Made by a program: the position numbers and the translations under genes. Shown here piece by piece: positions 51,405 through 59,684 of a stretch of 64,000 nucleotides of DNA. Location: positions 6,251,001 through 6,315,000 of the forward strand of contig NZ_CP107929.1 of NCBI RefSeq assembly GCF_036017915.1. The letters run 5' to 3'. The first letter of the stretch is position 1. The number at the start of each line of letters is the position of its first letter. Source of the DNA: Micromonospora sp. NBC_00421 (GTDB lineage: Bacteria > Actinomycetota > Actinomycetes > Mycobacteriales > Micromonosporaceae). The notes below the pieces were generated by a model. The model saw only the letters and a list, made by a program, of their open reading frames with translations, searched no databases and was not told the DNA's origin.

Positions 51405-52055
51405 TCAGCCGGTGGGCCGTTCCAGTTCGTCCCGGACGGTGAGGAAGTCCTCCTTGCGGTCGGGCTGCTTGGTCGCGGTCAGGAAGACCACCACGCCGGC
51501 GACCTCCGGGTCGGCCCAGGCGCAGGCGGTGAGGTGACCCTCGTCGGCGGTACGTCCCCGCCCGCACCGGGCCTCGCCGCCGAACCGCCCGAACTCGACC
51601 GTCCTGGGCTTGGGAATCTGGTACGGCTTCAGCAGCCGGGCCAGGGTGGCCTGCGGGTCGGCGATCGTGCCCGAGACGGCGCTCACCATGATCGTCTCGG
51701 GAGCCGGTCGCCCCCGGCTGTACGCCCCCTCGACGGTGCTGGTGGCGGGGGCGGCCTCCCTGGTCAGCTCGTTCAGCCGGAACCGGGGCAGCCCGGCTGG
51801 CAGCGGGGCACCGGAGCGGGGCAGGCCCAGCAGGGTGTCCGGGGTCCGCAGCGTCCGGGCGGCCGGGGTCGGGGCAGGGGCCGCCGGCCGTCCGACGTCG
51901 GACACCGCGCAACCGGCGGCCAGGACGGTGGCGGTCACGGCCGGCAGCGCCCCGGCCAGGCCGAACCGCCGACGCGCCCCGGCCAGGCCGAACCGGGTGT
52001 GCAGACCGGTCAGGACGGTTGGTCGACGCGGACCGGCGGGTCGTCTCTTCGGCAC
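51405..52055 (-). CDS. Lipoprotein, unknown function
   Basis: The 216 residues have a long Arg-rich N-terminus and the lipobox VLAAGC (Cys49). RFGLAGA is duplicated before it, from a 22-bp direct repeat (51947-51968 and 51974-51995). The mature domain has two cysteines (EARCG and TACAWAD) that may pair. The start may lie downstream, since 48 residues before the lipid Cys is long. No family is recognised. Confidence 0.65.
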   Translation of the reverse strand: MPKRRPAGPRRPTVLTGLHTRFGLAGARRRFGLAGALPAVTATVLAAGCAVSDVGRPAAPAPTPAARTLRTPDTLLGLPRSGAPLPAGLPRFRLNELTREAAPATSTVEGAYSRGRPAPETIMVSAVSGTIADPQATLARLLKPYQIPKPRTVEFGRFGGEARCGRGRTADEGHLTACAWADPEVAGVVVFLTATKQPDRKEDFLTVRDELERPTG

Positions 52056-52134
52056 AACGCTCCTCGCAGGAATCGGAGCGGGTAGGTTATCCGATCTGCA
52101 CCGTCCGGAAGCCTGACGCCCACCGCGACCGTGG

Positions 52135-52701
52135 TCAGCCGGTCGCGGTGGTCTTCAGCAGGAGGGTGGCCAGTTCGGGCGCGGCGGCCGGCGGCTGGGG
52201 ACCGTCCGGGCAGTCGGTCCAGTCGACGCTGCGCGTTCCGACGGTCAGCCGGTAGGTGAAGGTGTCCGCGCAGCGGGCATCGGGTGGGCCGCCGCCGCTG
52301 CTGCGGGTGGCCGGGCCGGTGAGCGCCCGGAGCCGGTCGAGCTGAGCCGGGGTGAGTCGGCCGGTACGCGCCGTGCCGGACCGGTCGGTCGTGCTCCAGC
52401 GACCGTCGGGCTCGACGGTCACCGTGTCACGGTTTCCGGCGAAGCCGCCGGAGCGGGTCAGGGTGATCCGGGCGGGGGCGGGTTCCGCCGCCTCGGTGCC
52501 GTTCGCGGTGGCGTCGCCGGCAGTGGGGGTCGAGGCGGCAGTGGCGGTCGGGACGGCAGTGGGGGTCGAGGCGGCGGTGCCGGCCGTGCCGGTGGGGGTG
52601 ACGGGCGACGGCGCAGGTCTGCCCGGGTCGGTCGCTGAGCAGCCGGTCAACAGGCTGACGGTGATCGAGATCTTGATCAGGACCAGGGCGGATGCTCTCA
52701 T
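52135..52701 (-). CDS. Emfourin-like lipoprotein, candidate M4-protease inhibitor
   Basis: The 188 residues have a lipoprotein signal with lipobox LLTGC (Cys21), a Thr/Ala/Pro linker, then a domain beginning ITLTRSGGFAG and continuing RLTPAQLDRLRALTGPA. This matches the pattern of emfourin, the protealysin inhibitor, as I recall it. Two cysteines (ARCAD and TDCPD) may pair. It is divergent from an M4 metalloprotease gene 168 bp away, the expected partner. Inhibition itself is inferred. Confidence 0.7.
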   Translation of the reverse strand: MRASALVLIKISITVSLLTGCSATDPGRPAPSPVTPTGTAGTAASTPTAVPTATAASTPTAGDATANGTEAAEPAPARITLTRSGGFAGNRDTVTVEPDGRWSTTDRSGTARTGRLTPAQLDRLRALTGPATRSSGGGPPDARCADTFTYRLTVGTRSVDWTDCPDGPQPPAAAPELATLLLKTTATG

Positions 52702-52806
52702 CCTGATGGGACGCGCATCGACACCGGTCGGTTCCCTCAGTAACACCCATCCCCCGTTCGGGCAGTGTCGTGTCATGGAATTGCTCCACCCCTTCTCTTT
52801 TCTTCG

Positions 52807-52826
52807 ATGTATCGCTATATCTACAT
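52807..52826. promoter_or_regulatory. Inverted repeat in the inhibitor-protease gap
   Basis: ATGTA (52807-52811) and TACAT (52822-52826) flank ten AT-rich bases. This is the least GC-rich spot of the divergent region and a plausible shared control site. Confidence 0.35.
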
Positions 52827-52869
52827 GCGTGACCACCCCCGTCACATCTTTCCCTTGCCAGGAGGGCAC

Positions 52870-55251
52870 GTGAAAAGACCCCTCGCCGCCGTCAGCGCAG
52901 CTCTGCTCACCAGCGGACTGCTGACCTGCGTCGCCACCACAGCGCACGCGGCCCCCGCCGCCCCCGACACCGCCCCTGCCGCCCGCGCCGAGAGCCTGCT
53001 GCGCAGCAACCCGGGTGCGGTGCAGGGCACCAGCGGAGAGGCCTACCAGGCGGTCCGTACCAAGGTCGACGCCAACGGCGCGGCGCACACCCGGTACACC
53101 CGGACCTACCAGGGGTTGCGGGTCCACGGCGGTGACTTCGTCATCCACACCGCGCCCGACGGCACCCTCGCCGGCACCTCGGTCGGCCTGGCCGCTCCGC
53201 TCACCCTCGGCACCACCGCCAAGATCTCCCCGGCGGCGGCCAAGGCGATGGCGCGCAAGGCGTTCTCCGGCACGATCACCGAGGTGGGCGCACCGGAGCT
53301 CTTCGTCGACGCCACCTCCGGCAAGGGCCGGCTCGCCTGGGAGACCGTGTTGTCCGGCTGGAAGGCCGACGGACAGACCCCGTCGAAGCTGCACGTCGTG
53401 ACCGACGCCAGCACCGGCCGGGTCACCAGCTCGCACGACGAGATCGAGTCGGTGGTCGGCAGCGGCCAGGGCATCTACACCGGCACGGTCAGCATCGACA
53501 CCACGCTTTCCGGCAGCACGTACCAGATGATCGACCCGTCGCACGGCAACGGCCGCACCTGCGACATGAACAACGGCACCTCCACCTGCACCACCTTCAC
53601 CGACGCCGACAACGCCTGGGGCGACGGCACCAACGCCAACCGGCAGTCCGCCGGGGTCGACGCCCACTTCGGGGCGGCCAAGACGTTCGACTACTTCAAG
53701 AACGTGCACGGCCGCAACGGCATCTTCGGCAACGGCACGGGCGTGCCGAGCCGGGTGCACTACGGCCGGAACTACATCAACGCCTTCTGGGACGGCGCCC
53801 AGATGACCTACGGCGACGGTGCCAGCAACGCCCGCCCGCTGGTCTCCCTCGACGTGGCCGGCCACGAGATGAGCCACGGCGTCACCGAGGCCGTCTCCGG
53901 CCTGGTCTACTCCGGCGAGTCTGGCGGCCTCAACGAGGCCACCAGCGACATCTTCGGCAACATGGTGGAGTTCTACGCCGCCGCGCCGAGCGATCCGGGC
54001 GACTACCAGGTCGGCGAGAAGATCAACATCAACGGCAACGGCACTCCGCTGCGCTACATGTACAACCCGTCGCTGGACGGCTCGTCCGACTCCTGCTGGA
54101 CCACCAGCACCAAGAACAAGGACGTGCACTACTCCTCCGGCGTCGGCAACCACTTCTTCTTCGACCTCGCCGAGGGCACCGGCGCCACGTCGTACGGCAC
54201 CTCGCCGGTCTGCGGCTCCGCTGCGGCGGTGACCGGGATCGGTCGGGAGAAGGCCGAGAAGATCTGGTTCCGCGCACTGGACGTGTACTTCACCTCCAAC
54301 ACGTCGTACGTCAACACCAGCACCCCGGCGAACACCGCCCGCGCCTACAGCCTCAAGGCGGCCACCGACCTGTACGGCAGCTGCTCCACTGAGTACAAGG
54401 CCGTCCAGGCGGCGTGGACCGCGGTGGCGGTGTCCGGCAGCGACGCCCCGTGCTCCTCGACCGGCAACGACTTCTCCGTCTCGCTCTCCCCGACCTCCGG
54501 CTCGGTGACCGCGGGCGGGTCGGTCGCCACCACCGTGGCCACCGCGACCACCAGCGGTACCGCGCAGACCGTGACGTTCTCCGCGTCCGGCCTGCCGACC
54601 GGCGCGACCGCGTCGTTCAGCCCGGCCTCGGTGACCTCGGGCGCCGCGTCGACCCTGACCATCGCCACCTCGGCCGGCACCCCGGCCGGCAGCTACCCGG
54701 TGACGGTCACCGGCACCGGCGCGGTGGCCCACTCGGCGAGCTACACGCTGACCGTGAGCAGCGTCGGTGGCAGCTGCACCGCCGGCCAGCTGCTGGGCAA
54801 CCCCGGCTTCGAGTCCGGCAACACGGTCTGGGCGGCCAGCTCGGGCGTCATCGGGCAGAACGGCGCCAGCCAGCCCACCCACGGTGGCACCTGGAACGCC
54901 TGGCTGGGCGGCACCGGCCGGACCCTCACCGAGACGCTCACCCAGTCGGTGAGCCTGCCGGCCGGCTGCGCGTCGTACAACTTCAGCTTCTGGCTGCACA
55001 TCGACTCGGTGGAGGTCACCACCACCACCGCGTACGACAAGCTGACGGTGCAGGTGCTCAACTCCTCAGGCACCGTGCTGGCGACCCTGGCGACCTACTC
55101 GAACCTGAACAAGGCCGCCGGCTACACCCAGCGCTCGTTCTCGCTGGCCGCGTACGCCGGCCAGAGCGTGACCCTCAAGTTCACCGGCACCGAGGACGCC
55201 TCGCTGCGGACGTCGTTCGTGGTCGACGACACCGCGCTCGACGTCTCCTGA
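52870..55251 (+). CDS. Secreted M4 (thermolysin-like) metalloprotease
   Basis: The 793 residues have a signal peptide (cleaved near AHAAPAA) and an FTP/PepSY propeptide to about 200. The catalytic domain has zinc site HEMSH (His332, Glu333, His336) and the distal ligand in GLNEATSD (Glu356). An Ig-like domain follows (SLSPTSGSVTAGGSV onward), then a C-terminal jelly-roll starting NPGFESGNTVW. GTG follows CCAGGAGGGCAC. The divergent lipoprotein is a likely inhibitor. Confidence 0.93.
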   Translation: MKRPLAAVSAALLTSGLLTCVATTAHAAPAAPDTAPAARAESLLRSNPGAVQGTSGEAYQAVRTKVDANGAAHTRYTRTYQGLRVHGGDFVIHTAPDGTLAGTSVGLAAPLTLGTTAKISPAAAKAMARKAFSGTITEVGAPELFVDATSGKGRLAWETVLSGWKADGQTPSKLHVVTDASTGRVTSSHDEIESVVGSGQGIYTGTVSIDTTLSGSTYQMIDPSHGNGRTCDMNNGTSTCTTFTDADNAWGDGTNANRQSAGVDAHFGAAKTFDYFKNVHGRNGIFGNGTGVPSRVHYGRNYINAFWDGAQMTYGDGASNARPLVSLDVAGHEMSHGVTEAVSGLVYSGESGGLNEATSDIFGNMVEFYAAAPSDPGDYQVGEKININGNGTPLRYMYNPSLDGSSDSCWTTSTKNKDVHYSSGVGNHFFFDLAEGTGATSYGTSPVCGSAAAVTGIGREKAEKIWFRALDVYFTSNTSYVNTSTPANTARAYSLKAATDLYGSCSTEYKAVQAAWTAVAVSGSDAPCSSTGNDFSVSLSPTSGSVTAGGSVATTVATATTSGTAQTVTFSASGLPTGATASFSPASVTSGAASTLTIATSAGTPAGSYPVTVTGTGAVAHSASYTLTVSSVGGSCTAGQLLGNPGFESGNTVWAASSGVIGQNGASQPTHGGTWNAWLGGTGRTLTETLTQSVSLPAGCASYNFSFWLHIDSVEVTTTTAYDKLTVQVLNSSGTVLATLATYSNLNKAAGYTQRSFSLAAYAGQSVTLKFTGTEDASLRTSFVVDDTALDVS

Positions 55252-55269
55252 CCTGATCCCTGCGTCGGC

Positions 55270-55306
55270 GGCCCGGCGGCCACCCCTCGTGGGTGGTCGC
55301 CGGGCC
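55270..55306 (+). terminator. Terminator after the M4 protease
   Basis: Arms 55270-55285 and 55291-55306 pair over 16 bp with one G-T and a 5-nt loop, 18 bp after the stop codon. Confidence 0.85.
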
Positions 55307-55325
55307 CGCGCCGTTATGGTCGCCG

Positions 55326-55348
55326 CACCGGCACGGCACGTGCCGGTG
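55326..55348. other. Perfect 9-bp inverted repeat before the enoyl-CoA hydratase gene
   Basis: CACCGGCAC and GTGCCGGTG (55326-55334 and 55340-55348) flank 5 nt, ending 24 bp before the start codon. It could be an operator or a leader hairpin. Confidence 0.45.
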
Positions 55349-55371
55349 GCGCGACGAGAGAGGTGGTGGCG

Positions 55372-56136
55372 GTGTCGGATGCGGAGCTGACCGTCGAGGT
55401 GACCGGCGCGGTGGCGACGGTGACGATCCGGAACCCGGCCCGGCGCAACGCGATGACCCCGGACATGTGGCGACGGCTGCCTGTGCTGCTGGACGGGCTG
55501 GAGGCCGACCCGGCCGTCCGCGCACTGGTGCTCACCGGTGCCGACGGGGCGTTCTGCGCCGGTGCCGACCTCGGTGACCTGGACGAGCTGCTGGACGCGA
55601 ACGGGGACGCGGGCATCGCGGTCGCCGCCGAGGAGCGGCTGGCCGCTTTCGCCAAGCCCACAGTCGCGGCGGTGCAGGGCCCCTGCGTGGGCGGTGGTTG
55701 TCTGCTCGCGGTCGCCTGCGACCTGCGGATCGTCGCCCCGGACGCCCGGTTCGGGGTGCCGCCGGCCCGGCTCGGGCTGGTCTACCCGGCACCCACCACC
55801 CGGCGGTTGACCCGGCTCGTCGGCCCGTCCACGGCCAAGTTCCTGCTCTTCACCGCCGAGCTGATCGACGCCGAACGGGCGTTGCGGGTCGGCCTGGCCG
55901 ACGAGGTGGCCGACGACCTGCCCGGCCGGGTCACCGCGATCACCGCCGCCATCGCCGCCCGCTCCCAGCTCAGCATCGCCGCCGCCAAGGAGATCGTCGA
56001 CGACCGGGCCAGCCCGGCCCGGATCGCCTGGTGGCACCGGAAGGCGCGGGACAGCGGCGAGGCCCGCGAGGGGGTCGCCGCCCACCACGAACGCCGTACG
56101 CCCGACTTTCCCTGGTCCCCGTCGGCCGCCCACTGA
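55372..56136 (+). CDS. Enoyl-CoA hydratase/isomerase family protein
   Basis: The 254-residue crotonase-fold protein has oxyanion-hole segments AFCAGADLGDL (about 60-70) and GPCVGGGCLLAVACDLRI (about 105-122). The first catalytic-Glu position appears changed relative to classical hydratases, so the reaction is uncertain. GTG 55372 is preferred, lying 8 nt after AGAGAGG. The coding end lies in an 18-bp tandem repeat. Confidence 0.85.
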   Translation: MSDAELTVEVTGAVATVTIRNPARRNAMTPDMWRRLPVLLDGLEADPAVRALVLTGADGAFCAGADLGDLDELLDANGDAGIAVAAEERLAAFAKPTVAAVQGPCVGGGCLLAVACDLRIVAPDARFGVPPARLGLVYPAPTTRRLTRLVGPSTAKFLLFTAELIDAERALRVGLADEVADDLPGRVTAITAAIAARSQLSIAAAKEIVDDRASPARIAWWHRKARDSGEAREGVAAHHERRTPDFPWSPSAAH

Positions 56137-56172
56137 CCGTTGGCCGCCCGCTGACCGTCGGCCGCCCGGCTG
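56119..56172 (+). repeat. Three 18-bp tandem repeats spanning the hydratase stop codon
   Basis: Units 56119-56136, 56137-56154 and 56155-56172 share CCGTCGGCCGCCC with few changes. The first ends with the gene's TGA and the second carries another TGA in the same place. Confidence 0.8.
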
Positions 56173-56197
56173 CCACCGGCGGCAGGTCGCACCAGCA

Positions 56198-56240
56198 CGG
56201 ATGTAGTGGTAACGGGGCGGGGCGGATACCACTACATCCG
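56198..56240. repeat. 14-bp-arm inverted repeat with G-rich loop
   Basis: Perfect arms 56198-56211 and 56227-56240 (inner ATGTAGTGGTA/TACCACTACAT) enclose a 15-nt loop containing GGGGCGGGGCGG. It lies between the convergent hydratase and HNH genes. Possible terminator, REP/MITE-like element or protein site. Confidence 0.7.
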
Positions 56241-56371
56241 CGATGGTGAGTCGAAGGGCGGCGCGTGGGAGTGGCGGGGCCGGTGGGCGGTTCGTCGGAG
56301 TGCCGGGGGCCGGCGGGCGTCGCGCCGGGGCGTACCCCGACGCGACCCCCTGTGCCCGCCGGCCGGTCCCG

Positions 56372-56815
56372 TCACCGCCCGGCGAGGCTCGCCCAGGTCG
56401 GCGTCGCCGGCTCCCGGCGCAGCGGCATGCCGGCCTCGGCCGGCGTCCGGTCCCCCTTGCGCTGGTTGCACCCGTAGCAGGCGGCGGTGGTGTTCCGCCA
56501 GCTGTTCCGACCGCCGCGCGAGCGGGGCAGCACGTGGTCGACGGTGCCGGCCGACCCGCCGCAGTACGCGCACCGCCCACCGTCGCGGCGCAGTACCCCG
56601 GCCCGGGACCAGGCCGGACCGGCGCTGAACCGCCAGCGGGTGACGACGTACCGGACGAGGCGGACCACCCGGGGGACGGGGAAGATCCCGATCACCCGGT
56701 CCGGCTCGGCCTCGTGGATCTCGGCGACCCGGCGGCACAGCATCCGGATCGCGTGTTGGACGGTGACCCGGTGCAGCGGGCCGAGGTCGGCGTTGATGAC
56801 GAGGACGGCGTCCAC
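56372..56815 (-). CDS. HNH endonuclease family protein
   Basis: The 147 residues have a C-terminal HNH motif: zinc Cys pair CAYCGG, TVDHVLPRSRGG (His), NTTAACYGCNQRKGDRTP (Asn, second Cys pair). The N-terminal part matches free-standing actinobacterial HNH proteins, often not mobile. GTG start. Its role, host nuclease or relic of a mobile element, is unknown. Confidence 0.85.
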   Translation of the reverse strand: MDAVLVINADLGPLHRVTVQHAIRMLCRRVAEIHEAEPDRVIGIFPVPRVVRLVRYVVTRWRFSAGPAWSRAGVLRRDGGRCAYCGGSAGTVDHVLPRSRGGRNSWRNTTAACYGCNQRKGDRTPAEAGMPLRREPATPTWASLAGR

Positions 56816-56981
56816 CGGGCTCTCCCTTCGCGGTCGGTGGTCGATCGGACCGGTCGGCGAGGTCGCCCGGCCGCAGTGGAGCCGGCCGGGACGAACCCGC
56901 CGCCGGGCCCGCGTGGCGGCCCGGACGACGAAGGCCGCCCGGTCCTCGGATGGGACGGGCGGCCGGCGCGAAGGGCACGCG
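56816..56981. other. Gene-free region upstream of the HNH gene
   Basis: No coding signal is seen here. It should contain the HNH promoter. Together with the small ORF and the pseudogene that follow, the 56.8-57.4 kb stretch looks degenerate. Confidence 0.3.
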
Positions 56982-57071
56982 TCAGTCGGGGGTCCCGTCC
57001 CAGGGGTGTTCGGCTCGGCAACCGTCGATGGGTAGCGTCGACCACGCGCTGGTGAGGTGCGGCGACGTCAT
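56982..57071 (-). CDS. Candidate 29-residue small protein
   Basis: A short frame, MTSPHLTSAWSTLPIDGC onward, ends EHPWDGTPD. GGGAG lies 7 nt before the ATG, and a TACCGT hexamer lies further upstream on the same strand. No family is recognised. It may be a real small protein or a chance frame. Confidence 0.3.
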   Translation of the reverse strand: MTSPHLTSAWSTLPIDGCRAEHPWDGTPD

Positions 57072-57194
57072 GGGCGTGCTCCCGATTCGACTGGTTGACC
57101 TTGCGTGGATCACGGTAGGCGCGGCGACGCAGGCGGGCAACGCATTTCGATGCGCGCCACCGCCACCCTGCCGTAGCGCGCCCACGGAGCACGG

Positions 57195-57438
57195 CTACGA
57201 GCGGACCGACCAGACGGTGACGTCGACCGAGGCCGGCGTCGCCTGGTAGCGGTTGTGGTCGATCCGGACGTAGTTGACCACCGTCGGCTCGCCAGGATCC
57301 GGCTGGCAGTAGGTGACCGGGGTGCGGTCGACCTGTTCGAGATCGATGCTCGAGTACCGCTGGGCCTTCGGGTTCCGGCAGGAAATAGACCGAGTCCTCG
57401 GCGAGCAGCTTCCAGTGCGGCGCGTCCGCAGGCGGCAC
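57195..57438 (-). pseudogene. Small protein gene broken by a frameshift
   Basis: From GTG 57438 the frame reads VPPADAPHWKLLAEDSVYFL. A one-base shift near 57382 then moves the good coding sequence (RYSSIDLEQVDRTPVTYC, later VDVTVWSVRS and stop at 57195) to another frame. Both halves have sensible composition and abut, so an intact parent of about 80 codons is likely. Sequencing error is an alternative. Confidence 0.5.
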
Positions 57439-57454
57439 CCAGTCCGGCCCCGGC

Positions 57455-57493
57455 GCTACCGGCCGGCGAGTGAACCCGCTACCGGCCGGCGAG
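57455..57493 (-). repeat. 16-bp direct repeat at the CrtU-like gene's stop codon
   Basis: GCTACCGGCCGGCGAG occurs at 57455-57470 and 57478-57493. The second copy contains the CrtU-like gene's stop codon (CTA, read TAG), and the first duplicates it. Confidence 0.75.
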
Positions 57494-59005
57494 CAGCCCC
57501 CGGGGGCGGATGGAGCGGACCGGTTCGGCGGCGGCCCCCTCGGCGCGCAGGATGTGGTTGGCGGCGATGATCCCGGTCGCCGCCGACCGCTCCATCAACG
57601 CGCTGGGGAAGTCGGTGCCGATGCCGTCCCCGGCCAGATAGAGGCCGTCGGCGTCGGTGCGTACCCCGGGTCGGCCGGGGTGGCTGCCCGGGGTGAACGC
57701 CGGAGCCTGCGCCTCGACCCGGGCGCGCAACTCCCGCACCCCCAGTCCGGCGACCTCCGGCCAGAGCGTGACCAGTTCGGTGCGCATCCGTTCGGCCAGT
57801 TCCCCGGCCGGCACCCCCTCGTCGCAGGCGTACGCGTGCAGCTCCACCACCGCGCCGCCGGTGCGCTGCGCCCACCGCCGGGACTCGTTCTCCAGCCGGT
57901 GGTAGAGGGTCACCGAGTCCAGGGTGGGCTGGCGGGACACCCCGCTGAACACCGCCCGGTCGGCCCGGACGTCCCCGTCGAGCCAGTACCGCGCCACCGC
58001 GTACGGCGGGCCGGGCCGACCGAACGCGGGCATCCGCGCCACCAGCCCGGGCGCCGCCGCGACCAGGCCGGGGGAGGCGGTGACCAGCGCGGCCAGCGCC
58101 GGCGGGTCGACGGCCAGCACCACGTGCCCGGCGGGGTACGACGTGCCGTCGGCGTCGGTGACCCGCCAGCCGTCCGACCCCCGGTCCAGCCGGGCGGCGG
58201 CGACCTCGGTGCGCACCCGACCGCCGTGCTTCTCCACGTACCGGGTCAGCGGCTGCCAGATCGCCGTGGCGTAGTCCTCGTCGGGGCAGTCGAACGCCAA
58301 CCCCTCCGGGTTGCCCAGCAGATAGAAGTGGAACTGGGCGATCATCTCGGCGGCCGACATCTCGGTCTCGTGGTTGAAGAACGAGTGCGAGAAGACCTCG
58401 AACAGCATCGCCCGCGCCCGGTCCGGCAGTTTCAGCGAGGCGAGCAGCGCGTCGGCGGTGGTGTCGTCGAACTCGGCGTAGGTGCGCACCGGGTCGTAGC
58501 TGAGCAGCGGCAACGCGGCGTCCCGGTCCATCCGGCGCAGGTCGGTCAGGCGCAGGCTGGGGCTGCGCAGCAGTAGCGCCAGCAGGTTGGCCGGCGGGGC
58601 CGGGGGCAGCCTGCCGAACTCCTCGGTGGGCCACTGCGCGGACAGGATCGGGTAGCCGGGGATCGGCTTGAGGAAACCGAGCGTCGGATCGACCCGCCGC
58701 AGGATCGACCGCCAGTTGTAGTACTGCCTGAAGAACGCGTGGAAGCCGTGCTCGTTGACCTGGCTGCCGTCGGCGAGCGCCTCCGGCCACGCGCCGAGCC
58801 GGCCGCCAAGCGTCGGCGCGGCCTCCAGCACGGTGACGTCCACCCCGCGTTCGGCGAGCACCACCGCCGCCGACATGCCGGCGATCCCGCCACCCACCAC
58901 CACGGCCGTGGTCGGCCGGGCCACCCGGGGGGCACCACCGCCGCCCGGGTCCACCTCGTGCTCGCGTACGCCGATGAGTCGACCCAGCTTCTGCGACAGC
59001 GCCAT
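57479..59005 (-). CDS. FAD-dependent oxidoreductase, CrtU/CruE desaturase-like
   Basis: The 508 residues have an FAD-binding Rossmann start (VVVGGGIAGMSAAVVLAERG, about 36-55) and GGRLGAW. The phrases NEHGFHAFFRQYYNWRSILR, EVFSHSFFNHETEMSAAEM and GDGIGTDFPSALMERS are typical of the desaturase half of CrtU-type carotene desaturase/methyltransferases. The methyltransferase half and other carotenoid genes are absent, so the substrate is unknown. ATG follows GGAAGGTGCAC. Confidence 0.8.
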   Translation of the reverse strand: MALSQKLGRLIGVREHEVDPGGGGAPRVARPTTAVVVGGGIAGMSAAVVLAERGVDVTVLEAAPTLGGRLGAWPEALADGSQVNEHGFHAFFRQYYNWRSILRRVDPTLGFLKPIPGYPILSAQWPTEEFGRLPPAPPANLLALLLRSPSLRLTDLRRMDRDAALPLLSYDPVRTYAEFDDTTADALLASLKLPDRARAMLFEVFSHSFFNHETEMSAAEMIAQFHFYLLGNPEGLAFDCPDEDYATAIWQPLTRYVEKHGGRVRTEVAAARLDRGSDGWRVTDADGTSYPAGHVVLAVDPPALAALVTASPGLVAAAPGLVARMPAFGRPGPPYAVARYWLDGDVRADRAVFSGVSRQPTLDSVTLYHRLENESRRWAQRTGGAVVELHAYACDEGVPAGELAERMRTELVTLWPEVAGLGVRELRARVEAQAPAFTPGSHPGRPGVRTDADGLYLAGDGIGTDFPSALMERSAATGIIAANHILRAEGAAAEPVRSIRPRGLLAGR

Positions 59006-59063
59006 GTGCACCTTCCGACCCGAGGGGCCTCCAGTCTGCCTGACCAGGCTCGATCCGGCCCGG

Positions 59064-59582
59064 TCAGGCAGGTCCGCCACCGCCAGCGGAGGCGTCGGCG
59101 GGTCGCCCGGCGGCGAGCGGGGCACGGTCGGATGGGGGCCAGACGTACTCCAGGTCGGACGGGATGTCGCCGAACCTGGGGCGGTAGTGGTCCGGATCCT
59201 TGCGCAGCAGCGAGGACCGATGGCTCAGGTGCAGGTCGTCGCGGCCCAGCCAGGGCGGTAGCTCACCGGCGGCGGCCAGTTCGGCCTGGCTGCGTACCCG
59301 ACCGGTGCCCCGGGCGGCGGTCAGGTCGGTGACCAGGGTCGCCGCGCAGGTGTCCGCCCGACCCGGTGCACACCACACCGCGCACACGTCCAACCCGTAC
59401 CGGGTCAAGGCCTCCTCGTAACCGGCCCACATCTTCACCGCCGGGTGGTGGCGCCAGCCGTAGCCCGGCCGGGTCAGCCCGCGCAGCACCTGGATCGCCT
59501 CCACCCGCTGTTTGCCCAGCCGGCGCTGGTCGAGGACCCGCGCGCTGGCCAGGAAATCCGGGTACGGCAGGAACGTCTGCAC
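59064..59582 (-). CDS. MSMEG_6728-family protein (pyrimidine-dimer glycosylase-like)
   Basis: The 172 residues begin MQTFLPYPDFLASARVLDQR then RLGKQRVEAIQVL, with HHPAVKMWAGYEEAL. The opening resembles T4 endonuclease V-type pyrimidine-dimer DNA glycosylases and is conserved in actinobacterial MSMEG_6728-type proteins. A UV-repair role is plausible but unproven. Confidence 0.75.
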   Translation of the reverse strand: MQTFLPYPDFLASARVLDQRRLGKQRVEAIQVLRGLTRPGYGWRHHPAVKMWAGYEEALTRYGLDVCAVWCAPGRADTCAATLVTDLTAARGTGRVRSQAELAAAGELPPWLGRDDLHLSHRSSLLRKDPDHYRPRFGDIPSDLEYVWPPSDRAPLAAGRPADASAGGGGPA

Positions 59583-59684
59583 GGCGCTGCTCTACCCACC
59601 ACCGGGTCCGACATGCCTGCCCGCGATCACCCCGCGCGATTACCAGGGCTGCGTCCGCTGCGACCGGCTGACTACCATCCGGGC

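Noticed and set aside
56372..56815. HNH gene as an intron or IS-encoded homing nuclease
   Set aside because: No intron boundaries, transposase or target duplications were seen; it looks like a free-standing host family.
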